Shown here one piece after another: positions 9,315 through 19,030 of a stretch of DNA of 64,000 bases; positions within the stretch are counted from its first letter, which is position 1; every line of letters starts with the position of its first letter. The position numbers and the translations under genes are program-made. The DNA lies in the NCBI RefSeq assembly GCF_900100795.1, contig NZ_FNCO01000002.1, positions 124,001-188,000 of the forward strand, given 5' to 3'. Origin of the DNA: Pseudomonas abietaniphila. Lineage in GTDB: Bacteria; Pseudomonadota; Gammaproteobacteria; Pseudomonadales; Pseudomonadaceae. Under the pieces are notes generated by a model. It had not been told where the DNA came from. It ran no database searches and saw only the letters and a list, made by a program, of their open reading frames with translations.

Positions 9315-10238
9315 TCATTCAATTTCCGACGCCGTCTCCCCCAAGTGATCAATGTGCGTGAAGCGCTCGACCAGAAAGTCGATCAGGCTTCTCACGCGGG
9401 CGGACAGGTGCAGTTGCTGCGGGTAGACCGCGTAGACGTCTGCCCGGGTCGGGGTCTGGTCTTCGAGCACCAGGCGCAGGCGGCCGCTGCGCACATAACG
9501 GGCGATGTCCCACTCGGCTCGCAGCAGAATGCCGTAGCCCTCCAGCGCCCAGTTCAGGGCGACCTCACCGTCATTGCACCCCAGCGCGCCGCGCACCTTG
9601 ATGTTCTGCGTCTTGCCGCCGTTGGTGAAGCTCCAGACGCCGTAGGGCGTTTCGTTTTGCCGCAAGAAAATGCAGTTGTGCTGTTGCAGGTCGGCCAGCC
9701 GGGTCGGCACGCCATGCTTTTCCAGATACAGCGGTGAGGCGCACAACAAGCGGCGATTGGAGGCGATCTTACGCGCATGAAACGCGGCATCCGGCAGGGT
9801 GCCGAAACGGATGCCCAGATCGAAGCCGTGGGTGGCGAGGTCCAGGGGGTGATCGCTGATTTCGAGCTGGATCTCCACCTCCGGGTAGCGCGCGAAAAAC
9901 GCCGCCAGCGCCGGGCCGATATAGCGCCGGCCAAACCCCAAAGAAGCATTGACGCGAATCAGGCCCTTGGGCGTGGCGCGGCTGCTGCTCACCAACTGTT
10001 CGACCTCTTCGATCTGCGTGAGAATTCGCGCCGCGTGGGAAAAGTACAGCTCACCCTCGGTGGTCAGGCTCATGGATCGCGTGGTGCGGTTGACCAGACG
10101 AATGCCGAGCCGCGCCTCCAGTGCGCTCAGTCGCTTGCTCACGGCAGGCGGTGTCACCCCGAGCTCCCGCGCCGTGGCGGCGAGGCTGCCTTGTTTGGCG
10201 AGGAGGTAGAAAAACTGCAGATCCAGGGACTGATTCAT
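9315..10238 (-). CDS. LysR-family regulator, likely for the divergent tartrate dehydrogenase
   Basis: 307 aa. The N-terminal winged helix-turn-helix is plain (GSLAATARELGVTPPAVSKRLSALEARLGIRLVNRTTRSM), followed by a LysR substrate-binding domain. The start ATG at 10238 places the helix-turn-helix at the usual distance; a GTG at 10277 would add 13 unconserved residues. It is divergent from the tartrate dehydrogenase gene with 137 bases between, the standard arrangement for a LysR regulator and its target. DmlR of E. coli, controlling the related dmlA, is a functional parallel. The inducer is probably tartrate or D-malate, by inference. Confidence 0.9.
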   Translation of the reverse strand: MNQSLDLQFFYLLAKQGSLAATARELGVTPPAVSKRLSALEARLGIRLVNRTTRSMSLTTEGELYFSHAARILTQIEEVEQLVSSSRATPKGLIRVNASLGFGRRYIGPALAAFFARYPEVEIQLEISDHPLDLATHGFDLGIRFGTLPDAAFHARKIASNRRLLCASPLYLEKHGVPTRLADLQQHNCIFLRQNETPYGVWSFTNGGKTQNIKVRGALGCNDGEVALNWALEGYGILLRAEWDIARYVRSGRLRLVLEDQTPTRADVYAVYPQQLHLSARVRSLIDFLVERFTHIDHLGETASEIE

Positions 10239-10375
10239 TCGTAACTCAAAGTTATGGATGTAGTGATTCTGGGGCACTCACTGCGTGGCGCTCACTACAT
10301 ATACTCCGCTCACACCCCGCTTGAACAGCCCGGTTCAAGCGGCATAACAAAAACGTGACGAGAGTGGAGTTGATC

Positions 10376-11431
10376 ATGAACGCATACAACATTGCAGCGA
10401 TCCCAGGCGACGGCATCGGCGTTGAGGTCATCGCAGCCGGTGTGGAAGTGCTGCAGGCCTTGTCGAAAAAATCCGGCTTCGCGCTGGAGTTCAAGCACTT
10501 CGACTGGAACTCGGACAATTACCTGAAGAACGGCTACTACATTCCCGAAGGCGGCCTGGCTGAGCTCAAGACGTTCGACGCGATCTTCTTCGGCGCAGTC
10601 GGCGCCCTCAATGTGCCGGATCACATTTCCCTGTGGGGCCTGCGTCTGCCGATCTGCCAGGGCTTCGATCAGTACGCCAACGTGCGCCCGGCGCGCGTGC
10701 TGCCCGGCGTGAAAAGTCCGCTGCACAACGGCGACCAGATTGACTGGGTGGTGGTGCGCGAAAACTCCGAAGGCGAATACTCAGGCAATGGTGGACGCGT
10801 TCACCGTGGTTTGCCGGAAGAGGTTGCCACCGAGGTGTCGGTCTTTACCCGTGCCGGTGTCGAGCGTATTCACCGCTTCGCGTTTGAACTGGCGCAAAGC
10901 CGGCCCCGCAAACACCTGACCATGGTCACCAAGTCCAACGCCCAGCGTCACGGCATGGTCTTGTGGGACGAGATTTTCTACGAGGTGGCCAAGGACTTCC
11001 CGGACGTTAAAGTCGACAAGGAGCTGGTGGACGCCGTGACCACGCGCATGGTGCTCAAGCCTTCAACGCTGGACGTGATCGTCGCGACCAACCTGCACGC
11101 CGATATCCTCTCGGACCTGGCGGCGGCGTTGTCGGGCAGCCTGGGCATTGCTCCGACGGCCAACCTCAACCCGTCACGCCAATTCCCGTCGATGTTCGAG
11201 CCGATTCACGGTTCGGCGTTCGACATCACCGGCAAAGGCGTTGCCAACCCGGTCGCCACCTTCTGGACCGCGGCCATGATGCTGGAGCACCTCGGTGAGC
11301 CTGCTGCCGCCCAGCAACTGATGTCGGCCATCGAGGCCGTCACTGAAAGCGGGTTGCACACGCCGGATCTGGGCGGCACGGCGACCACGCGGCAGATCAC
11401 CGATGCAGTGCTGGCGCTGATCAACCGCTGA
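10376..11431 (+). CDS. ttuC: Tartrate dehydrogenase (TtuC/YeaU family)
   Basis: 351-aa isocitrate/isopropylmalate dehydrogenase-fold enzyme. IPGDGIG at the N-terminus, LRLPICQGFDQYANVRP, VRENSEGEYSG and FEPIHGSAFDITGKG are diagnostic of tartrate dehydrogenases, which oxidise tartrate and oxidatively decarboxylate D-malate using NAD and a divalent metal (aspartates near ILSDLAA). The start at 10376 follows GTGGAG by 7 bases; a preceding in-frame ATG at 10355 lacks a good site. With DctA 101 bases downstream it forms a C4-dicarboxylate uptake and oxidation unit. Confidence 0.92.
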   Translation: MNAYNIAAIPGDGIGVEVIAAGVEVLQALSKKSGFALEFKHFDWNSDNYLKNGYYIPEGGLAELKTFDAIFFGAVGALNVPDHISLWGLRLPICQGFDQYANVRPARVLPGVKSPLHNGDQIDWVVVRENSEGEYSGNGGRVHRGLPEEVATEVSVFTRAGVERIHRFAFELAQSRPRKHLTMVTKSNAQRHGMVLWDEIFYEVAKDFPDVKVDKELVDAVTTRMVLKPSTLDVIVATNLHADILSDLAAALSGSLGIAPTANLNPSRQFPSMFEPIHGSAFDITGKGVANPVATFWTAAMMLEHLGEPAAAQQLMSAIEAVTESGLHTPDLGGTATTRQITDAVLALINR

Positions 11432-11532
11432 GGCGGCGCATCGATTCAAAGTAATGCAGTTATCGCCGAGGGGCAGGGCACGGACCTGACCCCTCGGTAC
11501 TTCCTGACAACAATAAAAATCAGGGCCCTGTC

Positions 11533-12885
11533 ATGAAAAGAATACTTGGCAAACTCTACGTACAAGTCCTTATCGCGGTCATTCTCGGCGCCATCGTCGG
11601 GGTGTTCGTTCCCGAAACGGCCACCGCGCTCAAACCCTTGGGCGACGCGTTCATCAAGCTGATCAAAATGCTGCTGGCACCGGTGATTTTCCTCACCGTG
11701 GTCTCGGGCATCGCCCGCATGGAAAGCATGAAAGAGCTTGGGCGCGTCGGCTTCCGCGCGCTGCTGTATTTCGAAGTGGTGTCGACCCTGGCGCTGGTGG
11801 TCGGGTTGGTCGTGGTCGATGTGTTCAAGCCGGGCGCCGGCATGAACATTGATGCAGCCACGCTCGATACCTCAAGCCTGGCGACCTACACCACCGCCGC
11901 CAAGCACGCCTCGTTCATGGATTTCATCATGAACATCATTCCCGACACCATCGTCGATGCCTTCGCCAAGGGCAACGTGCTGCAGATTCTGCTGTTCTCG
12001 ATTCTGCTGGGCGTCGCGCTCGCTCAGGTCGGCCCTCGCGGCAAGGTCTTCGTCGACGCGCTGGACAGCCTGATGCAGGGCATGTTTCGCATCGTCAACA
12101 TGGTCATGCGTCTGGCCCCGATCGGCGCGTTCGGCGCCATTGCCTTCACCATCGGCAAATACGGTTTCGGCTCGCTGTTCTCCCTCGGCAAACTCATGGC
12201 GTGTGTGTACCTGACGTGCGCGGTGTTCGTGATTTTCGTGCTCGGGCCCATCTGCCGATACAGCGGTTTCAGCCTGTGGAAGTTCCTGCGGTTCATCAAG
12301 GAAGAACTCTTCACCGTGCTGGGCACCAGCTCGTCGGAGTCGGTGTTGCCGCAGATGATTTCCAAGATGGAAAAAGCCGGTGTGTCGAAACCGGTGGCCG
12401 GGATGATCATTCCTTCGGGGCTGACGTTCAATCCCGACGGTCAGGCGATCTATTACACCATCGCCGCGATTTTCATCGCGCAAGCCACCAACACGCCACT
12501 GACCCTGACCGATCAATTGATCGTGCTGGCCGTGCTGATGTTTACCTCCAAAGGCTCGGCAGGCGTCACCGGTTCAGGTTTCATCATCCTGGCGGCCACC
12601 CTGGCATCGCTGGGCACCATTCCAGTGGCGGGAATGGTCCTGCTGTTGGGTGTTGATCGCTTCATGTCCGAGGCGCGGGCAATCACCAACACCATCGGCA
12701 ACGGCGTGGGCACCATGGCCATCGCCAAATGGGTGGGCGCGCTGGACACGGAGAAGATGAACAGGGCGCTCAACGGCGAGCCTGAACCGGAAAAGGCCGA
12801 GTCTGTCGGGCCCGAAAAGCCGGCGGTCACTTCGTCGAATGCTCCCGGGTTGCTGCCGGGGCTCAGTCGCGTGTCACAGGGTTAG
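11533..12885 (+). CDS. dctA: C4-dicarboxylate:H+/Na+ symporter DctA
   Basis: 450-aa inner-membrane transporter of the glutamate/dicarboxylate (DAACS) family. Diagnostic motifs are the serine-rich hairpin [12 protein letters not shown] near residues 265-275 and the [25 protein letters not shown] segment near 300-320. DctA imports succinate, fumarate and malate. Here it follows tartrate dehydrogenase on the same strand, so it may import tartrate or malate for that enzyme; pseudomonads often carry several DctA paralogues. The C-terminus ends with a hydrophilic tail and overlaps the convergent L,D-transpeptidase gene by four bases. Confidence 0.93.
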   Translation: MKRILGKLYVQVLIAVILGAIVGVFVPETATALKPLGDAFIKLIKMLLAPVIFLTVVSGIARMESMKELGRVGFRALLYFEVVSTLALVVGLVVVDVFKPGAGMNIDAATLDTSSLATYTTAAKHASFMDFIMNIIPDTIVDAFAKGNVLQILLFSILLGVALAQVGPRGKVFVDALDSLMQGMFRIVNMVMRLAPIGAFGAIAFTIGKYGFGSLFSLGKLMACVYLTCAVFVIFVLGPICRYSGFSLWKFLRFIKEELFTVLGTSSSESVLPQMISKMEKAGVSKPVAGMIIPSGLTFNPDGQAIYYTIAAIFIAQATNTPLTLTDQLIVLAVLMFTSKGSAGVTGSGFIILAATLASLGTIPVAGMVLLLGVDRFMSEARAITNTIGNGVGTMAIAKWVGALDTEKMNRALNGEPEPEKAESVGPEKPAVTSSNAPGLLPGLSRVSQG

Positions 12886-13559
12886 CGCAACGTTATTCCG
12901 GGCGTGCAGTGGATGAACGTCGATGACTTCAGCCACTGCGTGTCCGGGTAATAAATGAACACCAGTTGACCGTCCTTCAGCGTGTCGATTACCGGCCGCG
13001 CGGCGGCAGTCGGCACCGCAGGGCAACCATGGCTTCTGCCGATTCGCCCGTTTGCACGGGCGAAGTCGTTGCTGACGTAATCGGCACCATGGATGACCAC
13101 GTCCCGTTCGAAGGCCCGGTCGTTTACCCCCGGCTCAAGGCCGTCCATGCGCAGCGAATAACCGTTGCGCCCGATATAGGTCTCGCGGGTGCTGTAGAGG
13201 CCAATGCTGGAGGCCAGGCTGTCCGGCGCGTTGGAAAACTGCGTGGCCAGGTTATCGCCGCTGTTGCGGCCATGGGCGACCAGCTCGTGGAAGAGCAAGG
13301 TGCGCGTGGCGAGGTCGAAGACCCACAGGCGCTGCTCGGTCGAGGGAAGCGAGTAATCGATAACGGCGAGTTTTGTGGTGGGCGTGTTGGACGTCGACAT
13401 CCGGCATTGCGCCGATTGCACGGCCAGTTCGATGACCTGAGGGTTGGCGTCCGGCGCGGCACGGCTCAGGGCGGCGCTCAATCCCTGCCCGCTTTCGGCG
13501 CAGACCAGCGCGGGGCACAGCGACGCGATCATCATCAGTAAAAACAGCTTGGTTGCCAT
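12882..13559 (-). CDS. Murein L,D-transpeptidase, YkuD_2 type
   Basis: 225 aa with an N-terminal signal peptide (cleavage near VCAES). The active-site signature is SHGCPAV with nucleophile C179 and S176-H177, and a further conserved histidine at H157 (VIHGADYV); this is the YkuD_2 subfamily, which acts in the periplasm on peptidoglycan stem peptides. Its stop codon overlaps the dctA stop on the other strand. Substrate and physiological role (3-3 crosslinks or lipoprotein attachment) cannot be told from sequence. Other envelope enzymes (SleB, CAP) lie in the next 2.5 kb but on different strands and promoters. Confidence 0.88.
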   Translation of the reverse strand: MATKLFLLMMIASLCPALVCAESGQGLSAALSRAAPDANPQVIELAVQSAQCRMSTSNTPTTKLAVIDYSLPSTEQRLWVFDLATRTLLFHELVAHGRNSGDNLATQFSNAPDSLASSIGLYSTRETYIGRNGYSLRMDGLEPGVNDRAFERDVVIHGADYVSNDFARANGRIGRSHGCPAVPTAAARPVIDTLKDGQLVFIYYPDTQWLKSSTFIHCTPGITLR

Positions 13560-13859
13560 GCATTACGCTCGCTGGGAAACGGCATCGCCACCCCTCAATA
13601 TCGTCAACCGTGCAACGTGGTTGCAAGCACCACTCGTCCCGACGCTGAAAGCCGTTGCATAAAGTTAAAACGCCACTATGCTGCTTCCAGCGAGCTGGTC
13701 TCAGGTCGCAGTAGGTCTTTGGCGTCTCCCAACAACAACACCCATAACCCGTCGACGACTGCTTGCGATGTTCCGGTTCACCCGTGGCGGACCTGCCTGG
13801 ATGGCGGCCAGCGGTGAGGCGGGTGCAGGTGCGATCGGCCTTGAACAGAAGGTTCGACG
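13560..13859. other. Intergenic region, 300 bp
   Basis: Divergent spacer between the L,D-transpeptidase and the SleB hydrolase. It contains the promoters of both by position. A short CA-rich stretch (CAACAACAACACCCATAA) lies near 13731. No convincing reading frame, RNA gene or terminator was seen. Confidence 0.4.
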
Positions 13860-14483
13860 ATGCGCCTTATTTGCCTTTCAATCTGCCTGCTGATGGCGAC
13901 GTTCGCGGGCCAGTCGCAGGCGGCTGACGCGCCTCCGGCGCCGGAAGCCGTGGTCAGCAAAGCACAAGTGCTGGAAGAAAAAGCGGCTGACAAGGACGGT
14001 GCGACACCGGCCGTGCCCAAGAGCGAAATCATCACCCAATCCGAAGCCCAGGCCGTTGACCCTGAGGGTGCGGCGTCGGTGGACGATGCCATCGTCTGCC
14101 TCTCGCGCACGATCTACTGGGAAGCCAAGGGCGGCACTGATGCGGACATGTCGGCGGTGGCCAACGTCGTGCTCAACCGGCTGGGCCATGAGGGCTATCC
14201 GGACACGATCTGTGGCGTGGTCAAGCAGGGTTCAGAGAAGAAGGCCTGCCAGTTTTCCTGGTGGTGCGACGGGCGTTCCGATCAGGTGAAGGAAGATGAT
14301 CGCTACGCCGCCTCCAAGGAAATCGCCCGCAAGGCGCTTAACCAGCAACTCAGCGACAGCACCAAGGGCGCCATGTACTTCCACGACCGCAACGTCAAAC
14401 CCGCTTGGGCCAGCGAGTACATCAGGACGGCAGAGACCGGGAAGTTTCTGTTTTATAAACCGAAGGACGGGAAAGCGAAGTAG
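13860..14483 (+). CDS. SleB-like cell wall hydrolase (Hydrolase_2 domain)
   Basis: 207 aa. A signal peptide (MRLICLSICLLMATFAGQSQA) is followed by an acidic, low-complexity linker of ~55 residues and then the SleB/CwlJ Hydrolase_2 domain from about residue 78: VCLSRTIYWEAKGG, VANVVLNRLGHEGYPDTICGVVKQ, CQFSWWCDGRSD. The glutamate of YWEAKGG is the likely catalytic acid. The family cuts peptidoglycan glycan strands; in Gram-negatives its role is poorly defined. The gene looks monocistronic, followed by a REP-like region. Confidence 0.9.
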   Translation: MRLICLSICLLMATFAGQSQAADAPPAPEAVVSKAQVLEEKAADKDGATPAVPKSEIITQSEAQAVDPEGAASVDDAIVCLSRTIYWEAKGGTDADMSAVANVVLNRLGHEGYPDTICGVVKQGSEKKACQFSWWCDGRSDQVKEDDRYAASKEIARKALNQQLSDSTKGAMYFHDRNVKPAWASEYIRTAETGKFLFYKPKDGKAK

Positions 14484-14595
14484 GGTGTAGATACCTGATC
14501 CAGCGTACAGCGGGTGTGTCGATTCTGTCTCCCACAGGGACCGAGTCAATGCGCGCAGCGAGGATGCAGTCCAGTCTGTGGAAGTGAGCGCGCTC

Positions 14596-14647
14596 GCGAA
14601 TGCGGTGTATCAGCGGACGTCATTGCCCAATGACCCACCGCATTCGC
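14596..14647. repeat. REP-like inverted repeat downstream of the SleB gene
   Basis: GCGAATGCGGTG (14596-14607) and its exact complement (14636-14647) form a 12-bp stem; GCGCGCTC precedes the left arm and CTCCTAC occurs at 14669-14675. This resembles degenerate Pseudomonas REP sequences. It lies between two convergent genes and may serve as a transcriptional boundary. Confidence 0.6.
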
Positions 14648-14724
14648 TGCCCTCGTAACCTCGGACGTCTCCTACAGTGATCGAGTCAGTCCGCACAAGA
14701 CAGCGGCGGGCGTTCACATGGTGG

Positions 14725-15579
14725 CTACTGCTTCACCCCAAACATCGCGGTCCAGTAAATGCCGGCGTCGCTTTTCGGGTCGGTGGCGTAGGCGGCGCCC
14801 AGGTCGCGGAAGTCGGGGTTCATCAGGTTGGCGCAATGACCGGGGCTGGCGAGCCAGCCTTCGACCACCTTGCGCGCGCTGTCTTGCCCGGCCGCGATGT
14901 TTTCGCCGATTTGCTGCCCGATATACCCGGCGAGTTCTGCGCGGTCACCGGGGGTGCCGCCGTTGCGGCCTTTGTGATCGAAGTAATTGTTGTTGGCCAT
15001 GGACCGCGTGTGCCCCTCGGCAGCCGTGGCCAGGGTGTCGTTCCACGCCAACGGCGCAGCGGCCGAGAACGGTTGACCGCCACACTGATGCGGCACGCTG
15101 CGAGCGGCATTGATCAGCCCAAGTATTTTCTGCCCCTCGGCCTGGGCGTTGCCCAGCCCACCGGCCAGCAAAGGCCGCGCCAGCACGATGCGCCAGTCAC
15201 GGTCATTGCGGCTCACACCCACGTCGACAAACTGCGGGTCCAGGACCACCTGACAAAAACTTTCCTGAATGGCTTTCATTGCCGACGCCGCGTCACGCGG
15301 GCCGGACAACGAGATCGCCTGGACGGTCACCATGGGATAGGACGCACGGGCCAGCACCTGTTGCAGATCCACGCTGCCGGTGGGCGGCAGGTTAAGGCGT
15401 GAGTCGGCCGTCAGGGGAGGGAGTTCTTGAGACACGACGTTGGCGCAGGGTTGCGCCTGGCTGCGAAAGCTGTTGATCGACTGCACCAGTTGCGTTTCTT
15501 CACTGGCCTGCGCGGTGCCGGTGACCATCACCAGCCATGAAAAGGCGGCAAGACCCATAGAAAATGATGTGAGGCGCAT
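14725..15579 (-). CDS. Secreted CAP/SCP-domain protein
   Basis: 284 aa. Start at 15579 (GGGAG upstream), giving a signal peptide MRLTSFSMGLAAFSWLVMVTGTAQA; longer in-frame starts lack this. The C-terminal half is a bacterial CAP domain (SCP/PR-1): AAEGHTRSMANNNYFDHKGRNGGTPGDRAELAGY, GENIAAGQ, WLASPGHCANLMNPDFRDLGAAYA, with the histidine/glutamate cavity residues present. The N-terminal ~120 residues are a second, less conserved region. Bacterial CAP proteins are extracytoplasmic, of mostly unknown biochemical function. Convergent with SleB across the REP region. Confidence 0.87.
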   Translation of the reverse strand: MRLTSFSMGLAAFSWLVMVTGTAQASEETQLVQSINSFRSQAQPCANVVSQELPPLTADSRLNLPPTGSVDLQQVLARASYPMVTVQAISLSGPRDAASAMKAIQESFCQVVLDPQFVDVGVSRNDRDWRIVLARPLLAGGLGNAQAEGQKILGLINAARSVPHQCGGQPFSAAAPLAWNDTLATAAEGHTRSMANNNYFDHKGRNGGTPGDRAELAGYIGQQIGENIAAGQDSARKVVEGWLASPGHCANLMNPDFRDLGAAYATDPKSDAGIYWTAMFGVKQ

Positions 15580-15919
15580 GAAGATCTCCCTTGAACTGAC
15601 TGCGGCCATGATGCGCGATTTTGCCTGTATCGAAATAGTCTGAACGAAACAATCTGAACGAAACAATCCACAGAGGTTGCAATCGAGTGACTGCTTTTTG
15701 CAATCGTTGCGATAAAAATGCTCCGCGTACCGTGGCCGCGCGAAGGGATTGCCGGGCGGCAGACGCGGCGCGATGGGTCATTGTGTGGTGACAGGGGACA
15801 GCAAGCCTGCCCATTCCTTCAACGCATGACTGTTATCACCCGAGCCCGTCTTCTTGGGGGCGGTGAGGATTGAGAGGATGAGCGCCTCGCTTCACTCATC
15901 ACTCACAAGGAATACCGCC
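15580..15919. other. Intergenic region, 340 bp, with a 14-bp tandem repeat
   Basis: Divergent spacer between the CAP gene and the peroxiredoxin-like gene. TCTGAACGAAACAA is repeated exactly in tandem at 15639-15652 and 15653-15666, about 60 bases upstream of the CAP start, where it could be a repeated operator. The rest shows no clear frame. Confidence 0.45.
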
Positions 15920-16576
15920 ATGACCCTCCAAGCCAAACTCGACGCCTTTAAAGCTGACTTCGTTGCAGGCAAGCCTCCGTACAACGCCCCAGCACCCGTG
16001 CACGTGATCATGAAGCGCGCCACGGATGAACTGATCGCATCCGGTCAGGCCCAACGCACACTGAAAGTGGGTGACAAAGCGCCGGTCTTCACCCTCAACG
16101 ATCCCGAGGGCAATCCGGTGTCCTCCGCCGAGCTGCTGGCGAAAGGGCCGTTGGTGATCAGTTTCTACCGGGGTGTCTGGTGCCCGTACTGCAACATGGA
16201 GCTGCAGGCGCTGGAAGAAGCCTTGCCTCAGTACCGTGAACTGGGCGCGAATCTGGTGGCAATTTCTCCGCAGGTTCAAGCCAATAGCCGCAAATCGGTG
16301 CGCCAGAACCACCTGACCTTCCCGATTCTCAGTGACGTTAAAAGTCAGGTGGCCGAGGCTTTCGGTCTGCGCTTCAAACTGCCGGATTACCTGATCGACC
16401 TGTATAAAGGTTTCGGTAATGACCTGCCGACCTTCAACGATGACGCCAGCTGGGTACTGCCGATGCCGGGTCGTTTCGTGATCGGCCAGGACGGGTTGAT
16501 CACGTACGCCGAGGTCAATCCCGATTACACCCTGCGTCCAGAACCGACCGATCTGTTGCCAGCCTTGCGCGGCTGA
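15920..16576 (+). CDS. Peroxiredoxin-like AhpC/TSA-family protein
   Basis: 218-aa thioredoxin-fold protein. The redox site is W87-C88-P89-Y90-C91 (GVWCPYC), i.e. a CxxC pair rather than the PxxxTxxC of typical 2-Cys peroxiredoxins, which fits the 'peroxiredoxin-like family' sometimes annotated as AhpC/TSA. It is cytoplasmic (no signal). AAGGA precedes the chosen ATG by 9 bases. A strong terminator follows at 16594. The downstream LysR gene is on the same strand but starts after that terminator. A role in thiol-disulfide exchange or peroxide reduction is inferred. Confidence 0.87.
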   Translation: MTLQAKLDAFKADFVAGKPPYNAPAPVHVIMKRATDELIASGQAQRTLKVGDKAPVFTLNDPEGNPVSSAELLAKGPLVISFYRGVWCPYCNMELQALEEALPQYRELGANLVAISPQVQANSRKSVRQNHLTFPILSDVKSQVAEAFGLRFKLPDYLIDLYKGFGNDLPTFNDDASWVLPMPGRFVIGQDGLITYAEVNPDYTLRPEPTDLLPALRG

Positions 16577-16593
16577 ACAGTGTTGTGAAACCA

Positions 16594-16621
16594 GGCTGCC
16601 ACCTCCCGTGGCAGCCTTTTT
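16594..16621 (+). terminator. Rho-independent terminator after the peroxiredoxin-like gene
   Basis: GGCTGCCAC (16594-16602), a 5-base loop, GTGGCAGCC (16608-16616), then TTTTT. A perfect 9-bp stem with a U-run, 18 bases after the stop codon. Confidence 0.9.
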
Positions 16622-16698
16622 GGCGTGCAGGCTGTTGCAACCTTCGTGTATCAGCGATGCTGCGCACTGCCCGAAGAGCGATTGAAGAAGGAGTGCTG

Positions 16699-17601
16699 AT
16701 GGACCGTCTGGCCGCGATGGAAACCTTTATCTGTGCCGTGGAAACCGGGTCGTTCTCGGCTGCCGCCAAGCGTCTGGGCGTAGGGCAGCCCGCGGTGTCG
16801 AAGTCCATCGCCTCGCTGGAGGAAACCCTGGGCACGCGCCTGTTGTTACGCACCACTCGCGGATTGACGCCAACCGAGGCCGGGCAGGCTTACTACGACG
16901 CCGCCAGACTCACGGTCGATCACGCCAACGAAGCCGATGCCGCAGTGCGCGGGGTGGGCTCGGGCTTTACCGGGCGCTTGCGAATCAGCGCCGCAACGAC
17001 CTTTGCCAGCCTGCATGTGGTGCCTTATCTGGGGCCATTGCTCAAGCAGCATCCGGGGTTGAACATCGAGGTGATTCTCGATGATCGCAGTGTCGACCTG
17101 GTGGAAGAGGGCATCGACGTGTCGCTGCGCATGGGTGTGCTGGACGACTCATCGATGACGGCGAAAAAGATTGCTCAAGGACGGCGACGGGTGATTGCCA
17201 CGCCTGCGTATCTGGCGTGCCATGGGATTCCTGTCCATCCACGGGATCTTGAAGGGCACCAGGCGGTGATCTATAACCGCGCCGGGGGCGGCGATACCTG
17301 GCCGTTGCGCCGGGGAGACGAAACACACAGCGCATCGGTGGGCGGGCGTTTGCGCGTGTCGGCCGCTGAAGGGGTTCGCGCGGCGGTGAAAGCCAACCTC
17401 GGCCTGGCGATGGCCTCCGAGTGGATGTTCGCGCCGGAACTGGCGAGCGGTGAAGTGGTGACCGTGCTGGATGACTGGACGTTACCGTCCATTGACCTGT
17501 GGGCGGTGTTCCCCGCAGGCCGCATGACCAGCGCCAAGGCCCGGGTGTTCGTGGATTACGTCGCCGCGCTGCTGGGCAATGAACGCCCAGACAACGTTTG
17601 A
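16699..17601 (+). CDS. LysR-family regulator
   Basis: 300 aa. Helix-turn-helix GSFSAAAKRLGVGQPAVSKSIASLEETLGTRLLLRTTRGL, then a substrate-binding domain of the CrgA/DmlR-like class (LRISAATTFASLHVVPYLGPLLKQHPGLNIEVILDDRSVDLVEEGIDVSLRMG). AAGGAG sits 5 bases before the ATG at 16699, which rules against the 38-residue in-frame extension. It lies between the peroxiredoxin-like gene and a convergent porin. Which gene it regulates is not evident. Confidence 0.9.
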   Translation: MDRLAAMETFICAVETGSFSAAAKRLGVGQPAVSKSIASLEETLGTRLLLRTTRGLTPTEAGQAYYDAARLTVDHANEADAAVRGVGSGFTGRLRISAATTFASLHVVPYLGPLLKQHPGLNIEVILDDRSVDLVEEGIDVSLRMGVLDDSSMTAKKIAQGRRRVIATPAYLACHGIPVHPRDLEGHQAVIYNRAGGGDTWPLRRGDETHSASVGGRLRVSAAEGVRAAVKANLGLAMASEWMFAPELASGEVVTVLDDWTLPSIDLWAVFPAGRMTSAKARVFVDYVAALLGNERPDNV

Positions 17602-17613
17602 ACGGACGGTGGG

Positions 17614-18924
17614 TTACAGCGTCGCCTTGACCTGCAAGCCGACGATCAGGGTGTTGTCGATGTCCTCGCCATAGAACGCGCCCGGTTCAATGATGTACTG
17701 CACCGAAGGGCGCACGGTCAGCCATGGCGCGATCTGTGCGCCGTAGGTCATCTCCACCAGACCTTCGCCGCTGGCCAGGTCAGGGAAGTCCTGACCGTCG
17801 GCCAGCGCTGCGTTTTCCTGGACGTCCCGGCTGCGGGCGTTGAAGACTGCGCGACCGTAGCCGATGGCGACGGTGTCGTTGGGTCGGGACGCAAAAGGTT
17901 TTTTCAGGGCAAAACCGGTCGAGTACCAGCGACGGAACGGCGCGGCGGCAGCGCTGGCATTGGAGAACTGACCGAACACGTGGACGTTGCGGCCGCTGAC
18001 ATCACTTGAGTTCCAGATCGCCTGGTCCATCAGGAAATACGAGCCCTCACGCCCGGCGACTTCCTTGCTCGTGCCGATGCGCGGGGCGTCGGACGTGTCG
18101 TAGTAATAGCCGACGCGATACTCGCCGGGCAGCTCGCCGAGCACGTTGTAGATCGCTTCGATGGGCAGAATGTTGCCCGTGCTGTCTTTGGGCGCTATGT
18201 CCCAGGCGCGACTGGATTCGCCGTTGCTGGCGGCGTCGACCTTGAATGCGGCGACCTGCAACGCGAAGTTCGGCGTGAAGCGGTACTTGGCCATCGCCCC
18301 CAAGTGGGCGTTAGGGTAGTTGCTCCAGCCGCTGCCGCCTGACATCGCCAGTGGATGACCGCAGAAACCAGCGTTCATGAAGTTGCACAGAATCCCGCTG
18401 CTCAGGCCGCCCAGGTCGTTGCCCATCGCCATGTAGCCCAGCTTGACGTTCAGTGCAGGGGTGAAGAGGGTGTTTTCGTAGCTGAGCTCGGTCAGCCGCG
18501 TGTACAGGCCGCCGTAGTTTTCCTGCACCGGCAGGCGGTTGCCCACCAGATCGCCGGAGCCGTCGTTGCCGCGCCGGTCGTTGAGCGTCAACTGCACTTT
18601 GCCGCCGCTTTCCAGGCCCAGCAGTTTGCCGAGATCGAACTGCGCACCCAGCTTGATGTTCTGTGAATAGCGGGTGCCGCGCTGTTTGCCGCCGTGAGCG
18701 TTGTAGACCGTCTCCCCGCTGTAGTCGCCGGTGATTTTCACGCCCTGTGCGGCCAGTCGGCTACGGCTGCCGTCCCAGTCACCCGTCATCGTCGACTGCT
18801 CCAGCCAGTCATCGGCCAGGGTCGGCGCGGATGCGGCCATTGCCAATACGGAGCCGACCACCAGCGCCGTGGAAATGCCACGGCGCGAGCCGGATTCGAA
18901 CGTGAATTGCGAAGGATTGCTCAT
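17614..18924 (-). CDS. OprB-family carbohydrate-selective porin
   Basis: 436-aa outer-membrane beta-barrel. The signal peptide ends at APTLA (~residue 37); the mature start DDWLEQSTMTGDWDGSRSRLAAQGVKITGDYSGE is the OprB hallmark (tryptophan-rich GDWDG...L...G). Alternating amphipathic strands continue to the end, although the final residues (LIVGLQVKATL) end in leucine rather than the usual aromatic. OprB proteins pass glucose and other sugars. A palindrome at 19031-19040 lies upstream. No sugar metabolism gene is adjacent. Confidence 0.9.
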   Translation of the reverse strand: MSNPSQFTFESGSRRGISTALVVGSVLAMAASAPTLADDWLEQSTMTGDWDGSRSRLAAQGVKITGDYSGETVYNAHGGKQRGTRYSQNIKLGAQFDLGKLLGLESGGKVQLTLNDRRGNDGSGDLVGNRLPVQENYGGLYTRLTELSYENTLFTPALNVKLGYMAMGNDLGGLSSGILCNFMNAGFCGHPLAMSGGSGWSNYPNAHLGAMAKYRFTPNFALQVAAFKVDAASNGESSRAWDIAPKDSTGNILPIEAIYNVLGELPGEYRVGYYYDTSDAPRIGTSKEVAGREGSYFLMDQAIWNSSDVSGRNVHVFGQFSNASAAAAPFRRWYSTGFALKKPFASRPNDTVAIGYGRAVFNARSRDVQENAALADGQDFPDLASGEGLVEMTYGAQIAPWLTVRPSVQYIIEPGAFYGEDIDNTLIVGLQVKATL

Positions 18925-19030
18925 TGATCAACCTGAAGGGCAGTAGCTCGTCACGGGGACGACAGCGTAAAAGAGGAGGGCCGCGCGCGGGCGCGCTCGC
19001 AAGCGGGCGCAATGAAACCATAAAACGGAC

